From Carallia brachiata (taxonomy: Eukaryota > Streptophyta > Magnoliopsida > Malpighiales > Rhizophoraceae): a DNA stretch of 64,000 nt. This document shows, piece by piece, positions 37,190 to 49,257 of the stretch; position 1 is the stretch's first letter, and the number at the start of each line of letters is the position of its first letter. A model generated the notes under the pieces. The model was not told where the DNA came from, ran no database searches, and worked only from the letters and a program-made list of their open reading frames with translations. Where the stretch lies: NCBI GenBank assembly GCA_021464245.1, contig JADCRB010000006.1:4206280-4270279 (forward strand), written 5' to 3'. Position numbers and translations under genes: made by a program.

Positions 37190-37647
37190 GCAATCATAAT
37201 TATTAGCTAGGTCCTAGGGGTTTGAGTAATACAACAACTAGGTTATAAAGTTGAACAACCAAGTTAGACCTTAGAGTGGTGAATATATAGCATATGGCCC
37301 AAGATACTTGGAGCTTTGCAACTAACAGCTTCGTTCATGCAGCAAACTGAACAGCCTAACGTGGAAAAATTAATGTAAACTCATTAACTAGATTTACATA
37401 TTTAACAATGGCCAAACCGTGTGCACCATAGTGCGACGAAAGGTTTCCACAAGATTACAATCAGCATGGTGATGTGCTGTCAAAGTAAGCTCTTTGTTGC
37501 ATGGCTTTACCAACTTATTGCAAATTTTATCTGAAGATTGTATCCATTTATTTGTTCCTACCAAGTGGGTACTTTGTCACATAAAATAGGTTTGCTATTT
37601 CATCAATTAAGCCACCATGTTTTACCACCTCCTAGCTTATATTGAAA
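37190..37647 (+). repeat. Direct repeat, left copy, interrupted by the MULE
   Basis: It matches 56085-56575 in the same orientation. Shared phrases include CTTGGAGCTTTGCAACTAA, AATTAATGTAAACTCATTAA, GTGTGCACCA and GTCAAAGTAAGCTCTTTGTT. It ends exactly at the MULE target duplication ATATTGAAA, and its natural continuation lies at 55604 on. It is direct, not inverted, so it is not a MULE terminus. Confidence 0.8.
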
Positions 37648-37703
37648 GAGGGCCATTACATTTCCGGAACAGGAGGACCGATTAAGTGCCCAATCCTACG
37701 TGG
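37648..37703 (+). repeat. Left terminal inverted repeat of the MULE
   Basis: It starts GAGGGCCATTACATTTCC and aligns with the inverted right end: ATTAC, CCGGA, CAG, CCGAT, GCC, ATCC and GG all occur in the same order and nearly the same spacing. Confidence 0.72.
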
Positions 37704-38091
37704 ATGTGGGTCCCACCAATTTAAAAAAGGAGAGAACCGATTGTTTTGTTTTAAAAAACTGGAGAGACATATTAGAGGAAATTTGGGATTAGGGTTTATT
37801 TCATTTGAAATTTGAAATTGAAAACAAAAGGAAAAAAAAAAGAAGGAATGGGAAAGGTCTGTCGACTAGAAAGGAAGAGGGAAAGCCGAACCCTATTTCA
37901 TTGCAAGTGCAAATGTCATATTTGCAGTAAGTTCATAGCAGAGGAGGGACAGAAAAGTGGAAATGGGCGACGGGAAGGTAGGAGTTGGTGGTGGGAAGCG
38001 GATGTTATGACTAAGAGCTTGGACAATCGAATAAGCAACGAAGGTTATTTGAGCATAATCCGGCGTTATTTCAAGGTGGACGACAACATAT

Positions 38092-39140
38092 AACTTGTTA
38101 TTGAAGCGTAATTTGTCCTATGGTATCTTATTTATTTCCCATCTTTGGAGCACAAAAATCAGGGTATCTGCAGTGGAAAACTGTAAGGCAGGGAAGTGAT
38201 CGACTGAAAGGTAGTGGGCCTTGTGAAGGTAATAATTTAATTTTAGAGCAAGGTTTGGATGAATTTGTTTTTATTTCTTTTGACTGAAATGGTTTTGTAT
38301 GAGGTTGGTTCAATGTGATTAGGCATAAACAGAACTAAATTATGAAGAGATATTTTTAGTTTGGGATTAAGAGAAAGCTTAAATATTTAGGAGGCTAGGA
38401 GTAAGAATAGCATATGCAAATTTTAGCTAACAATAGATAACCTGTTATTGAAGCTTAATCTGTCCTATGGTATGTTATATGTGTAGGAACCCATATTTGG
38501 AGCACACAAATAAGGGAATCTGCAGTGGAAAACCTTAAGGCAGGGGAGTGATCGACTGAAAAGCAGTGGGCCTTGTGAAGGTAATAATTTAATTTTAGAG
38601 CAACGTTTGGATGAATTGTTGTTTATTTCTTTTGACTGAAATGGATTTGTATGATGTAGGTTCAATGTGATTAGGCATAAACAGAACTGAATTATGAAGA
38701 GGTATTTTTAGTTTGGGATTAAGAGAGTTTAAATATTTAGGAGGCTAGGAGTAAGAATAGCATATGGAAATTTTAGCTAACAACAGATAACTGTTATTGA
38801 AGCGTAATCTGTCCTATGGCATGTTATATGTTTAGGAACCCATATTTGGAGCACAAAAATCAGGGAATATGCAGTAGAAAACTGTAAGGCCGGGGAGCGA
38901 TCAACTGAAAGGCAGTGGGCCTTGTCAAGGTAATAATTTAATTTTAGAGCAAGGTTTGGATGAATTTGTTTTAATTATTTTGACTGATATGGTTTTGTAT
39001 GAGGTTGGTTCAATGTGATTAGGCATAAAGAGAACTGAAATTTGAAGAGATATTTTTAAGTTGGGATTAAGAGCAAGTTTAAATATTTAGGAGGCTAGGA
39101 GTACTAATAGCATATGGATATTTTAGCTACAATGGCTGAT
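38092..39140 (+). repeat. Triplicated unit of about 350 bp in the Ulp1 gene leader
   Basis: Three tandem copies start near 38092, 38445 and 38790. Each contains TGTTATTGAAGC, TGTCCTATGG, TTTGGAGCACA, GGGCCTTGTGAAGG (GTCAAGG in copy 3) and TTTAGGAGGCTAGGAGTA. Each has a short open stretch (about 30 codons, FGAQKSG...GSGPCE type) ending at a GGTAATAA donor-like site, with stops in copies 2 and 3. Confidence 0.85.
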
Positions 39141-39177
39141 ATGAGAATGCGATGCAGGTGAATCAAAAATTGATATA

Positions 39178-39480
39178 ATGGTTAAGGGGAAAGAGATAGA
39201 ACATCGAAGAAAGGGTAGATGCAGCAATGAAGAACAACTGTTAGGGGCCAAAAAAGAAGAATGTCCCAGTAGCACTGAGGGGTCAGACAGGGTAATGCAG
39301 CTGGGAGAAAAAGTCGTAAAAAGGAAGGGAAATCATCAAAGGGTCATACATGGGCAAATAAGAAATGGTGCAAGAGGCGTTCAACTTACAATTTATTTCA
39401 GTAAGAAAATCCAAATAAAATTTTTGATTGACAAAGAGTTAAAATGGTGTTGGTTATTAATTTTAATTTTTCAAAAAAAG
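39178..39480 (+). other. Basic open frame, probable 5' exon of the Ulp1 gene
   Basis: It starts MVKGKEIEHRRKGRC and is Lys/Glu-rich for about 70 codons before becoming hydrophobic, probably where an intron begins. It lies just upstream of the HMG-like segment. No domain is recognised. A nuclear-localisation role is possible but unproven. Confidence 0.35.
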
Positions 39481-39682
39481 TGACTGTAAAGTGTGTTTCA
39501 TTAATTTCTAGGAAGTGGTATATGGCAGAAGCACGGAAGGTAGGAAAACGACTCAGAAATCTTTGTAGTGTGAGTGTACAGTTACAGAGAATCATTTGAA
39601 TAGTGTGTTGTCATGCTTTTTGAGCGTGGGAAATTGTAGTATATACTTGAATGATTAAAATGTCATGGTCAGCCATAAGATG

Positions 39683-42600
39683 CAACTGAAATGAGAAAGG
39701 CATGGGAGGAGTTAGATGATATGGGCCGAAAGAGGTTCGAGGAAGAAGCGAAGGCAGTGAATGCGGACGTAGATGCAGCTAGAGCATCCTTTGAAAGAGG
39801 CAAAATCCAAACCAATAAAGACACTGTGAGCATTAAAAATCATTTGTTTTGGTTGTTTAAGTTACATTAAGAAATGTAGTTGGCAATGTTGCAGGTGACA
39901 TTAAAAATCATTTAAAAATCATTTAAGTTCATGTTTAAGTTACATTGTAATGTTGCAGGTGACATATTATTCACGATGCTGCCCACAACAGGTCACCCGT
40001 TTTATTAGCAAATTAGGCAAGAGGTGTTATGTGCGTGAGTTGATAAAGGAGATGGGATTTGAGACCTTTAGTCGTATTAGGTGTGGGAATATGCCTAAAA
40101 GTTTTGTTATTAAATTGTTGGGGCACTTTAATCCTTTTACTTGTGGGTTGGTTGTAAGGGGTACCAAATAGGCTTGAACCGGTACCAAGTTGTGTGTTGG
40201 GAGAGGAAGAGGTGGGCAAAAGGTTTGTGGATTTGGCATGTTTTTTGGCTGCAAAGCAGACTAAAGAGGAGGGTGAAACAAGTGGGGCAGGTGAGAAGAA
40301 GATTGTTCGTAAGGCAAACTTCAGGACACTTAAAATAGTATTGTCCAGTAATAGGGTAGATGATACAATTTTGAAACAAGCTTTCCTTCTATTAGCACTT
40401 GGATCAATGTTGTGCCCTACATCTTCCTAGGTTCCATTACCTAAGCTTCATAGTGCTGTGGCAGACGTGACTGATGTAAAGAAATTTAGGTGAGGGGACT
40501 TTGTTTTGGGGTGGTTATGTGAAGAGGCACGTTCATTTATAAAAGGAAAAGGAAAACGAGTGGAGGAAGGTGGGAAACAAAGTGTTGGTGGATGTTTGGT
40601 GTTTTTAATGGTAAGCCTATGTTGTTATATGTGTCGAAGGCAAAAAATCTTCAGTTTTGTAAAGGATAAACTCCTGTAGTTGTCAACTATGAGAAACCAT
40701 AATATGACTATAATATATTATATGTTCAGTTGTTCTACTTTGAGGACTTTTCATTTTGGAATGTTGAGGAGCGAGCAACAGATGAACATCCTCTAGAGTT
40801 CTGGACATTTCAGAGGGTGTGGTGCAGAGTGCAAATGGAAATAGATTACGCAAAGTTCAATACAGTGGAGGTGTGTTAATTTACTACATGGCTATTGGTT
40901 GAGCTTTTGTTGTCAGTATTAGTAATAAAGTAGTGGTTTGTTTATATGGCAGGGCATAGGGAATGCAAGTATATGGAAATCCATTGGTGCTGAAAGCGAT
41001 AAGAAAAAGGGCATCCCTAGTAACAAAGAGGAGGTAAATTGTATAGGAAAATTTTTAGTGTTCTTATGTGAAACCTTGAAATTGTGTGTTGATTTACAGT
41101 GAAAAAAGATAACAGTTTGGGAAAATTTGTGTGAAATCATTATGCATTAGTATATGAGGAATCAAAGACATTTGGGAAAATTTGTTGTGTTAGAGATATT
41201 TTTGTTTTATTTTTCTGAGCAGTGTTCTGTTGGTAAATCGCAGGTCGATGGGGGTGTTGAACAAATAGCCAAAGTATTGATGGATTACTCGAAGCAAGTG
41301 AAAGAACCGGCAGAAAGTCTAATAGGCAGAAAAAAGCGGAAGCGGAAGTCATGGGCGCAAGAGAAAAGTGCAGATGGGCGGGATGGCAAAATGGGAAAAT
41401 CAGAGAATGCTGAAGATGGAAAGGGATTTGCCCTGGATGCAGAGAGTGTCCACGATGAGGTCTTGAAAGATGAAAAGGGGAGTAGTAAAGGCAAGTGTTA
41501 ACAATCTATTTCATTTAAAATTTATTTGTGCTAGTTGTGAAGGCAAAGTATGGTTTTTTAATAACTACATGTATTTTCTAACAGAAAAATGTTCAGTGAG
41601 TGAGGGTTGTAAAGATGGCAGTGAAAAAAAACTGGTGGATCATGTGATGAAAGTGGGACAAAAGGAGGTGATGAATTGAGTGAAGTGAGAATCGCAAGGA
41701 AAGACCATCCGCAGTGTAACCAAAGCCTGGAAGACAGCCACAACCAGAGCGAGTATAACATCGCCAATTCATTTAAGGAAGATAATGTCGTTGAGATAGT
41801 GGATGATCCAACAAGTAGCAGTCCACTTATGAGTCAAAAGAAGACAATGAGTCATAAAGATAAAGCAGATTCTGAGGGTGGTAGTAAGTTATTACTTCAA
41901 ACTCTAATTTACAAAGAAGCAAATTCTTTGACCTATATTCAGTTGTGATAGGTTGTATTGCTTAATGATAACTCGATCGATTGGTGTTTTAGGTGGGCTA
42001 GGACACGTGCGTGGCATAAGAAGCAAATGAACAGGCAAGTTTACTTGGAGATTCCCCGTAGTAGTAGAGAAAAGGATGCATTACGAAATCGGAAGAGACG
42101 TGTGGTGAAGCCAAGCATTGTTGCCAATTCCATCGATTTCGTAGTACAAACTCTGGTGCCTACTCCGCGGTTCACCCAGAATGATACAGTGTAGTATATT
42201 TGGTGCACAAACTCAAGAGTTCGGCGAGCTGAAGCCAAGTGAGGATTTTTAGGATTTTTTTAATTAATGTTGCTTTGTTACAGTAAAGCAGATTGCATAC
42301 TGCATTAGTATATAACTAATTTGCGCAAAAATTGTCAATTTGTTTTGAAACAGTGGACTGGTAATTTCAATTGGAGATGAAATTGCCTTGTACCGACACG
42401 AGCTGAGGTGTATGGGACCACAACAACGTGTTTCAAATGTGGTGAGTTGAAAAAGTATGTTGGATTTGTAAATTCAAAAAATATTGAAATAGATGGGTCA
42501 CTTAACTAGTCATAAATGTATAGTTTGGGAAGGAAAAAATTTAAGTGATTGACTTGAAATAACCATATTCCATTTGTACCAGGTTGTTGAGTTCTTTGCC

Positions 42601-43796
42601 CGACTGTTAAACAGCGGCAAAAGCAGGCTGGTCGTGTGCGGAAGCATTATTTCAGCCCAATTTTTTCGGTAAGCGACAGAAATATGCATTGTCCTATTTT
42701 TTTGGTTTTTCACATGTATGAATCCGACACTTTTTAAACCTATACAAGCGTTGATTAGTATTTAAAGGCCAAGATTTAGTCACTTATTACGCGGAGGATT
42801 TTTCCTAAAACAACAAGCATGTTTATTGTACCAAAAGATTGTGTAGTGTATTTATTTTAAGCTGTAAGGCAGGCTTGTATTGTTGCTGCTGTGGGCAGAG
42901 GCCCAGCACAGAAAGTCTAGGGAAAAAAATGGATCCCAAAATTGGATAGAAGACATTTTTGTCCAGAAAGTATCGGCTATTCTCTCCTAACTGTGACATG
43001 GTAAGTCATCCCACTTCCCTCTATGCTATTTGTCAGTTTTTTTACAAGCATGGTTTCTTTGCTTTTGGGAACACTCTGTTTGATGGCCCTTTAATGAATT
43101 AATATATTGTTTTGACACCATGGTTTTATTTGGGAATAGGTTTTTATTCCTATCTTATACAAGGAACATTGGTTTCTATTTGTGGTCAATATTCGCTATC
43201 AAAGAGTAGACATATTGGATTCCCATATTGATGCCTGGCAAACTGAAAGGAACCTGCTTGAACATGAAGTGGTCAGAAAAATTTTTTTTTTTTCCTTTCA
43301 TTCTAGAGGATATATATGTCACTTCAGTGATGCTATAATCTTCTGATGCAATCATTTATGGTTCAGGTTTTGGTGATGTCTGCAGCTTTGTCTTTCATTT
43401 TTGGCAAGGATTATTCCATCAGCAACTTCAAGAGAAATGAAGTTGCTGTGCCACAGCAAGAAACAACGTGAGTATATACATTTGTTTAGAAGTGGTTTTA
43501 TTACTTGTCATTACCAAGCCATAACCATTGTTTTGTTTGTTAGCTATGACTGTGGGATATTTCTTATGAAGTTTATGGAAGCTTGGGATGGCTTAAAAAT
43601 GATTGAGTTTGATGCAAAGGTAAGTCATTGTGGTTTGTGTGGCTATGTGACGACTTGTTGTAGTAGTTGCTAAATTTACATGGTCAATGCTCAGGCCCAC
43701 ATTCCGGCTTTCAGAAAGCAATTTGTTCTCGACTAGATTGGTGACCCTGAGAATGAGGTTCCAGTGGATGTGAGTAAAGGTGCAAGTGCAAAGTGA
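39683..43796 (+). pseudogene. Ulp1/C48 SUMO-protease-like gene of the MULE, interrupted
   Basis: This is a multi-exon gene. An HMG-like segment (AWEELDDMGRKRFEEE, 39696) is followed by exon 39959-40610 (VTYYSRCCPQQ, EMGF, NMPKSF, HFNPFT; frameshift near 40165, TAG near 40429, TGA near 40491) and exon 40730-40870 (LFYFED, HPLEFW). A low-complexity Lys/Glu/Asp middle (about 41220-41890) includes VVEIVDD, a SUMO-interaction-like motif. The C-terminal protease exons hold FIPILYKEHWFLFVV with catalytic His at 43167-43169, ILDS with Asp at 43218-43220, and VPQQETT joined to YDCGIFLMKF with Cys at 43551-43553. His, Asp and Cys stand in family C48 order, and the Gln before DCG is present. A TAG lies in the last exon near 43734. 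Known Ulp1 enzymes cleave SUMO. The active site is preserved but the frame is not. Confidence 0.78.
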
Positions 43797-44594
43797 GGTG
43801 GGAAAATAGTTTTGGAGGTGGAAGCAACCAATTTTAGGCAAGCAGTTGGAGTTTGGTTTTCATGTTTGCCATTAATGATGTAGTAGAAAAGGTACAGTAA
43901 ATTTGGTTGTATTGTTTTGGTCATTCATGTCCAACTTTAAACAATCATTTGTTCAACTGCTGAGTGCACTAAACAGCCCTTCGAAATGCATTAGTAAGCC
44001 AAATTTTCAATTACTTAGGTGCTTTCTAGCAATCAGAGGCATTGACAATGATATGTTTTGAGAGTTGTGTCATGCTTCTTGTTATACGCTTACTTTATAC
44101 ATCCAACTAAGAACAAGTTATATGTGAAAAATTTACATTTGCTGAAAATAAATTGCCAGAATATTTGTTCAGATGCAATTGATTGAATTAAATGTGTAAC
44201 CAGCTGGATTTAGTGTGCCATGAAATAATAGTGAATTTTTTCTTTCATATCAACAAAAAGTGTAGGCTAAATTGTCTAATAATATTTTTTCGAAAAACAA
44301 TATCATGCTTACGGAAAAAAAGTTTCACTGAACCTCAAAACCATGTAAAAAATATAAAAAAGTTGTATAGGCAGACAAAGTATGTTGAAGAATTTTTATT
44401 TGCAACCAGTAGGATAGATTGTATAAAGAAACAATCGTAATTTTTTCCTGGAATTGATGGCCCTTGTCATCTACACCCTTGGCATATGGATTTAGTGTCG
44501 CAATAAAAAGCTTCTCTGGTAAAATTTCTCCGGCCATGTAAGAATCTATGATGTATTTAGCATCATGGAAACAGATACATTTTCTGAAAAAATG

Positions 44595-46310
44595 GGCCTG
44601 AAAATGCAACCAAATGCAACTTATTGTACTTAATATGCAACCAACTATATTTTGGGTGCAAAGAAATTGTAGTAATTTTTTTTCTTCGTCTTGGTGTCAT
44701 ACAAAAAACTGTTAATTCCATATTGAATCCCACTAATTACATTTGGTTGCATTTTTGGTCAACATTTCTTCTCGATATGTAATGGAATGATAGTTGTTGT
44801 TGGGGCATTTTAAAAAAATTCAAAATTTACTACTCACAAAACTTACTGCATACATAAACTTTGTTAGTTGCACATATAATACAGTATTTTCTAGAGTAAA
44901 GAATCGATGCAAAAGTTTACTTAGGTAATCTTATCCATTGCATTTACGATAGGCAATTTGCATATACTATGCGATATCATCATAATGATGTATGAAATGG
45001 AAAGTGTTGAATGGATGCGAGAAACGAGCATGTTGGATTGGTTTCATTTTGCATACGATAAATGATACCATTTTCGAAAGAAAAATTGCCCAAAACGTTA
45101 CTCTACTACAACTGATTAAATTTTCCATACAACGAGGAAAATTTAATGTGCAAGTAATTAATTATTAAAATTAATTATTCTTTTTAGTTGGTTTTTAAAT
45201 GGAGGATGTTCCAAGCAAAATACAAGCAGTTGCATTTGAGATCTCCGCTGCATCATGTTTGGTTACCATATGCTGTCTGGGTTATTGGGTGTTTGGTATG
45301 TCAACTTCCAGAGTACTTCAACCAAAGTTACTTATGGTTTGTTGTCCGATTGTGGGAGGTCTGGGGCTATTCCACTGCAATAATTTTAAATTTTGTTACA
45401 GAGTAACAAATTATGTTGTCAACTTAACCATGCTTCTTAGAATAAAGAATAATGATTGTAGCTATTAGATGTGTTTGCAATAACCTTAAAAAGTTACATT
45501 TCCGGACAAAAAGAAGCATGAAAATGTGCTCGAATGCAACCAGTCGAATTCAATGTGCAACTAATTGGATTTTAAGTGCAACTAAATACAAGAAAAAATT
45601 TCTTCTTATATTTAATTGCACTTGTAATTCAGTCAGTTGCACATTGAATCCGATCAGTTGCACTCGGGCGCTTTTTCAGGCATATTTTCCTCTGGAAATG
45701 TAATAGTGCTCGATTTGTAAAACAAATTAAGATAAAATATGCCTGAAAAAACGTCTGAATGTAACTGCTTGGATTCAATGTGTAACTAACTGAATTACAA
45801 GTGTGACTAAATATAAGAATAAATTTTTTCTTGTGTTTAGTTGCACTTTAAATCCAACCAGTTGCATATTGAAGTCGACTGGTTGCATTCAGGCACATTT
45901 TCGGGCTTCCTTTTGTCAAAAAATGTAAATTCTTCGTCAAAGGAAAGGTGTGTATCCTTGCAAACAATTTGTGGCTCCATGCGATCCATATCATATTCTG
46001 CAAAATTTTCTACTAGCGATAAACTTTATCCTACACGAACTGATTGAATGGGGTACTTATATATGTGGGGAAAAATCTCGCGAAAATCAAATTTAAAATG
46101 CAATAGTATATGACACTGAGATGGTGGAAGTGTTCATAGTGAAATTGAAGCAAACGAATAATTAATGCAACGACTTTGATATAATTGGCAACTGTTTGAA
46201 TTATAAGCGCAAAAAAAAAAAATAATACAATTACTCTTGCTTGTTTGCATTTACATATGTTTGGTTGCAAATAAAATCTAATCAGTTGCAGTTTGTGTCT
46301 TTTTGGGACT
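44595..46310. repeat. Palindromic TGCAAC clusters, left group
   Basis: Three clear palindromes (44595-44762, 45503-45697, 45737-45910) and a partial one (about 46190-46310). In the best one three TGCAAC boxes occur at exact 21-bp steps, then a short A/T centre, then boxes as TTGCAC/GTTGCA at 21-bp steps on the other arm. Outer flanks share CGAATGCAAC / GTTGCACTCG and AAAATATGCCTG / CAGGCATATTTT. No coding function. Confidence 0.8.
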
Positions 46311-46719
46311 ATTTTTAAAAATGAAAATTTATCTTTTTCGTTTTTGTAAATGGTACATTGCATGGGTGGATGAAATTAGATAATAAAAATTTTAGTAATG
46401 TGGCATACAGAATTAATTTGTTAATTGTTGTCATTGCAAATGCAAGCAAATGAAGGGAACAAAGTATTATGAGCTTGTTGCACAATAAATCGATTTAATT
46501 GCTGATGATAGCCAGTTAGATGCATTGCAAAAATTCTGCCAAAGACTCTTCATCAAGGCATTAACTTCTTAAATAATTAAAATTTGCAGCATTGATTTAA
46601 TGGTGGCTGTAGCACACTTTGTGGCTAACATGTAAACAGTGGGCCTGAGGCATCAAGTTGTTCCTTTGCAATTGTTGTGTTTATGACGTGTGAGTATGAG
46701 AACTATACAGATACGATTA

Positions 46720-47240
46720 AGGATGTGCAAGTGTCAGCGATAATTTTAATTAACGAAAAAAATCAAGATAAACTAATGAAAATTTTCAGTTAACTGAACT
46801 AATTTTATGGTCAGTTTATCGAAAACCAAAAACTGAAATTTTAAATTCAGTTTCAATTTCAGATTTCAAAAAACTGTCATTAACCAAATCAGATCGAATA
46901 TATATATATATATATAGCAAACATTTTCCTACAACAACAATTACTTAAAAATAAATGTTAATGAAATGGTAGTATATCTTAAATAATTATTGATGTTTTT
47001 ATTTATAATAATAGTTACAATTTATGTAAAAAAATATATGTCAAAGTTTTTTTTTTAACATTTCTACTATAATTGTAGGGGTGTTGGAATAAAAATCAAT
47101 TAACTGAAGTGTTAACTGAAACCTTAATAAAATTATAATTTAACTGAATTTTCATTTGGAGAAAATTTTCAATTTGGCATGACTAACAATTTCACTTCAT
47201 AAACAATTATAGAGGTTCAATTAACTAAACTGTTAATTGA
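46720..47240. repeat. AT-rich element with CAGTTAACTGAA words
   Basis: It contains CAGTTAACTGAACT and TTTCAATTTCAGATTTC on the left and CAATTAACTGAAGTGTTAACTGAAAC and AATTAACTAAACTG on the right. The same words appear at 58010-58440, which makes this a family. It also has a (TA)n run near 46900 and no coding sequence. Confidence 0.45.
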
Positions 47241-47261
47241 ATAACTAAAAACATCCCACAA

Positions 47262-48420
47262 TTGTCCCTTTTCAGAACAAGCACAAACTGTTTTCCGAAA
47301 ATGGATTTCAATATGTTGTCGCATAAGCTATGCGCCTTGATGCGAACTGAACCCATTACCCACCTAAGCATCATAAACTATACCCAACCGAACCGCTTAC
47401 TTTCCTTTAAGGGAGCTAGTGTCTCCTTAACAAGTGTCCCAAGTGTAGTAGCAACAATTCCACTTTACAACCCCTAGAGTCCACTATGGTTGTGTCTAAT
47501 TGCAAAGAACAATAAATGCTTGCAATTATGACCTGCAAACCCATTTGCCTGCCTTCCAATTTGGCACCACCTAGAATATCTTCCCACCCTATCACCGATA
47601 GTACTCAAGGCTTGTTGTACTTTGACCATGGTCAATAATTTACTTATCTGTACCTAAGTTATTTTCATCAATAATTTACTTGTTGCAAAATATGAATCCC
47701 TAATTACGCATTAAATGCAGGGGATGCACTAATGATAAAACTACAAATGTCCCAACCTAAGATGTATGGTCACAGACACGAGATGCAAAGATGGCACGAT
47801 ATAGATACGGGTAAACATAATCTGTAAAAAAATTAGGATACGAATACGGCTTGGACACGTATATACAAGATATAAAAAATGACATATATTTATATATGTA
47901 AATGATCTATTGTTAATAAATTTCAAATTTTCTACATATACAATTAATAATTATTATCATGGTATTTTATCATATATTTTGTGTTTTGTCCACAAATAAA
48001 AAAGTTTAATATATGTGTATATATATGTGTGGGCCGTGTGTGTATATATTATACATATATCAAAATATTTTCGTAAATAATATATATATGTCTGTATATA
48101 GCGTATTGATTAAAATATCAAATATATATAAAAGTGTCGGGCCAGTGTCCTGTCCGACACAAATGCCTGTCACCTGAATTACTGCCCATACATCCTATGT
48201 CCCAACTATCAGCCAAAAAAACTTAACCGAAATCCCATTGGAACAAGATACGTACCACTCTAAAAACCACAGGTTTCACAACGGTTGAGTGTTAATATCA
48301 AGAACAATAAATGCATGCAATTATGACCTGCAAAGCATAATGGGATGGATATTGGCGCCAAAAATAAAGTCTCCCTCCTTCTCACCCAATGACGCAAATT
48401 GCAAAGAATTATGACCATGG
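47262..48420. other. Sequence upstream of gene B with a short duplicated block
   Basis: The phrase AAGAACAATAAATGC-TGCAATTATGACCTGC occurs at about 47506 and 48300, differing by one base, followed in both by a CC/GG-type ATTGGCGCCA or ATTTGGCACCA stretch. It may reflect duplicated promoter sequence of gene B. The rest is AT-rich, and open frames look random. Confidence 0.4.
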
Positions 48421-48505
48421 TTACTATTCACTAATCCCAATCTCGGTTTATGCTCTCTCTCAATTAATCATGGTTAGGTGTATAATGAATGTCAAATGTC
48501 TGCTC

Positions 48506-48514
48506 TATAAAAGG
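48506..48514 (+). promoter_or_regulatory. Candidate TATA box of gene B
   Basis: TATAAAAGG lies 60-68 bp upstream of the ATG at 48574, a normal spacing for a plant core promoter with a short leader. Confidence 0.55.
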
Positions 48515-48573
48515 CCACCGCTCACTTGATCTTCCCTTCCACCATTTACACTTGAGCTTAAATGCACTAAACT

Positions 48574-49257
48574 ATGGAAAACACTAATGGCCACCTACTG
48601 CAATTGGAGTCAGGCCATTCAATGCCATTGTCTGCCAAGAATAACATCCATACCAGGAAAACCAAGGTAGGTTGTCTCCATTATTATTCCCTTGTAGTAC
48701 ATATTCCTCTATTGCTATTTGGTCCATATTAAATTCCATGACAATTGTTTTGCTACTTTTGAATGTTTGCACCGCAGGTGCAATAACATTGTTGCCCATC
48801 AACGGTTTGGTAAATGATACTGATGGTAAATGATTGTGACTGTGCAGCTTGTTATACTTTCATATGTTGAAAAGTCGACCTATGTTTATTTCATTCCATT
48901 ATTCCCATTTGCTCAGGCAATAAGAAAGGTAAATCTATAATGGACCCTAAGGGAAAACAAGATGTTTCTTGCACTAACAAAATGGATGTCTTTCGCATCA
49001 TAGTTGACAATTCACTTATATTGAAGCGTGAATTTGAGATTGTGCTGGAAGGCATGGTATTGGACCGGAGCAAAAAGCGAGTCCGTCGCTGGCTAAATTA
49101 AAGGCATGAACCTGTGCCTGGCGCATTGCACATGTTGAAGAAGATTGACCCTCAGCGTCCTCGTTTCCACGACCCTAAGATGGCAAAAATCAGAAAGTGG
49201 AAAGGCAAGCAACTTCCTGATCACGTGGAGTTGATCATAATTTCATCAGACTCACAG
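48574..49257 (+). CDS. Gene B: small three-exon MULE-encoded protein with SUMO-interaction-like C-terminus
   Basis: Exon 1 (48574-48670, MENTNGHLLQLESG...), exon 2 (48778 to about 48825, after ACCGCAG and before GTAAAT) and exon 3 (after GCTCAG near 48917 to the TAG at 49257) join in one frame. The protein of about 160 residues is basic and has no domain I recognise. It ends K-Q-L-P-D-H-V-E then LIIISSDSQ, close to gene A's tail and fitting a SUMO-interaction motif. One TAA interrupts exon 3 near 49099 (WLN, stop, RHEP), possibly a single substitution. It lies between the Ulp1 gene and the transposase, in the position an accessory gene would hold. In VANDAL MULEs an accessory protein (VANC) acts as an anti-silencing factor; any parallel here is inference. 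Confidence 0.6.

Noticed and set aside
40137..40379. Antisense frames opposite the Ulp1-type exon
   Set aside because: Shadows of the plus-strand exon, which aligns with its paralogue at 15964.
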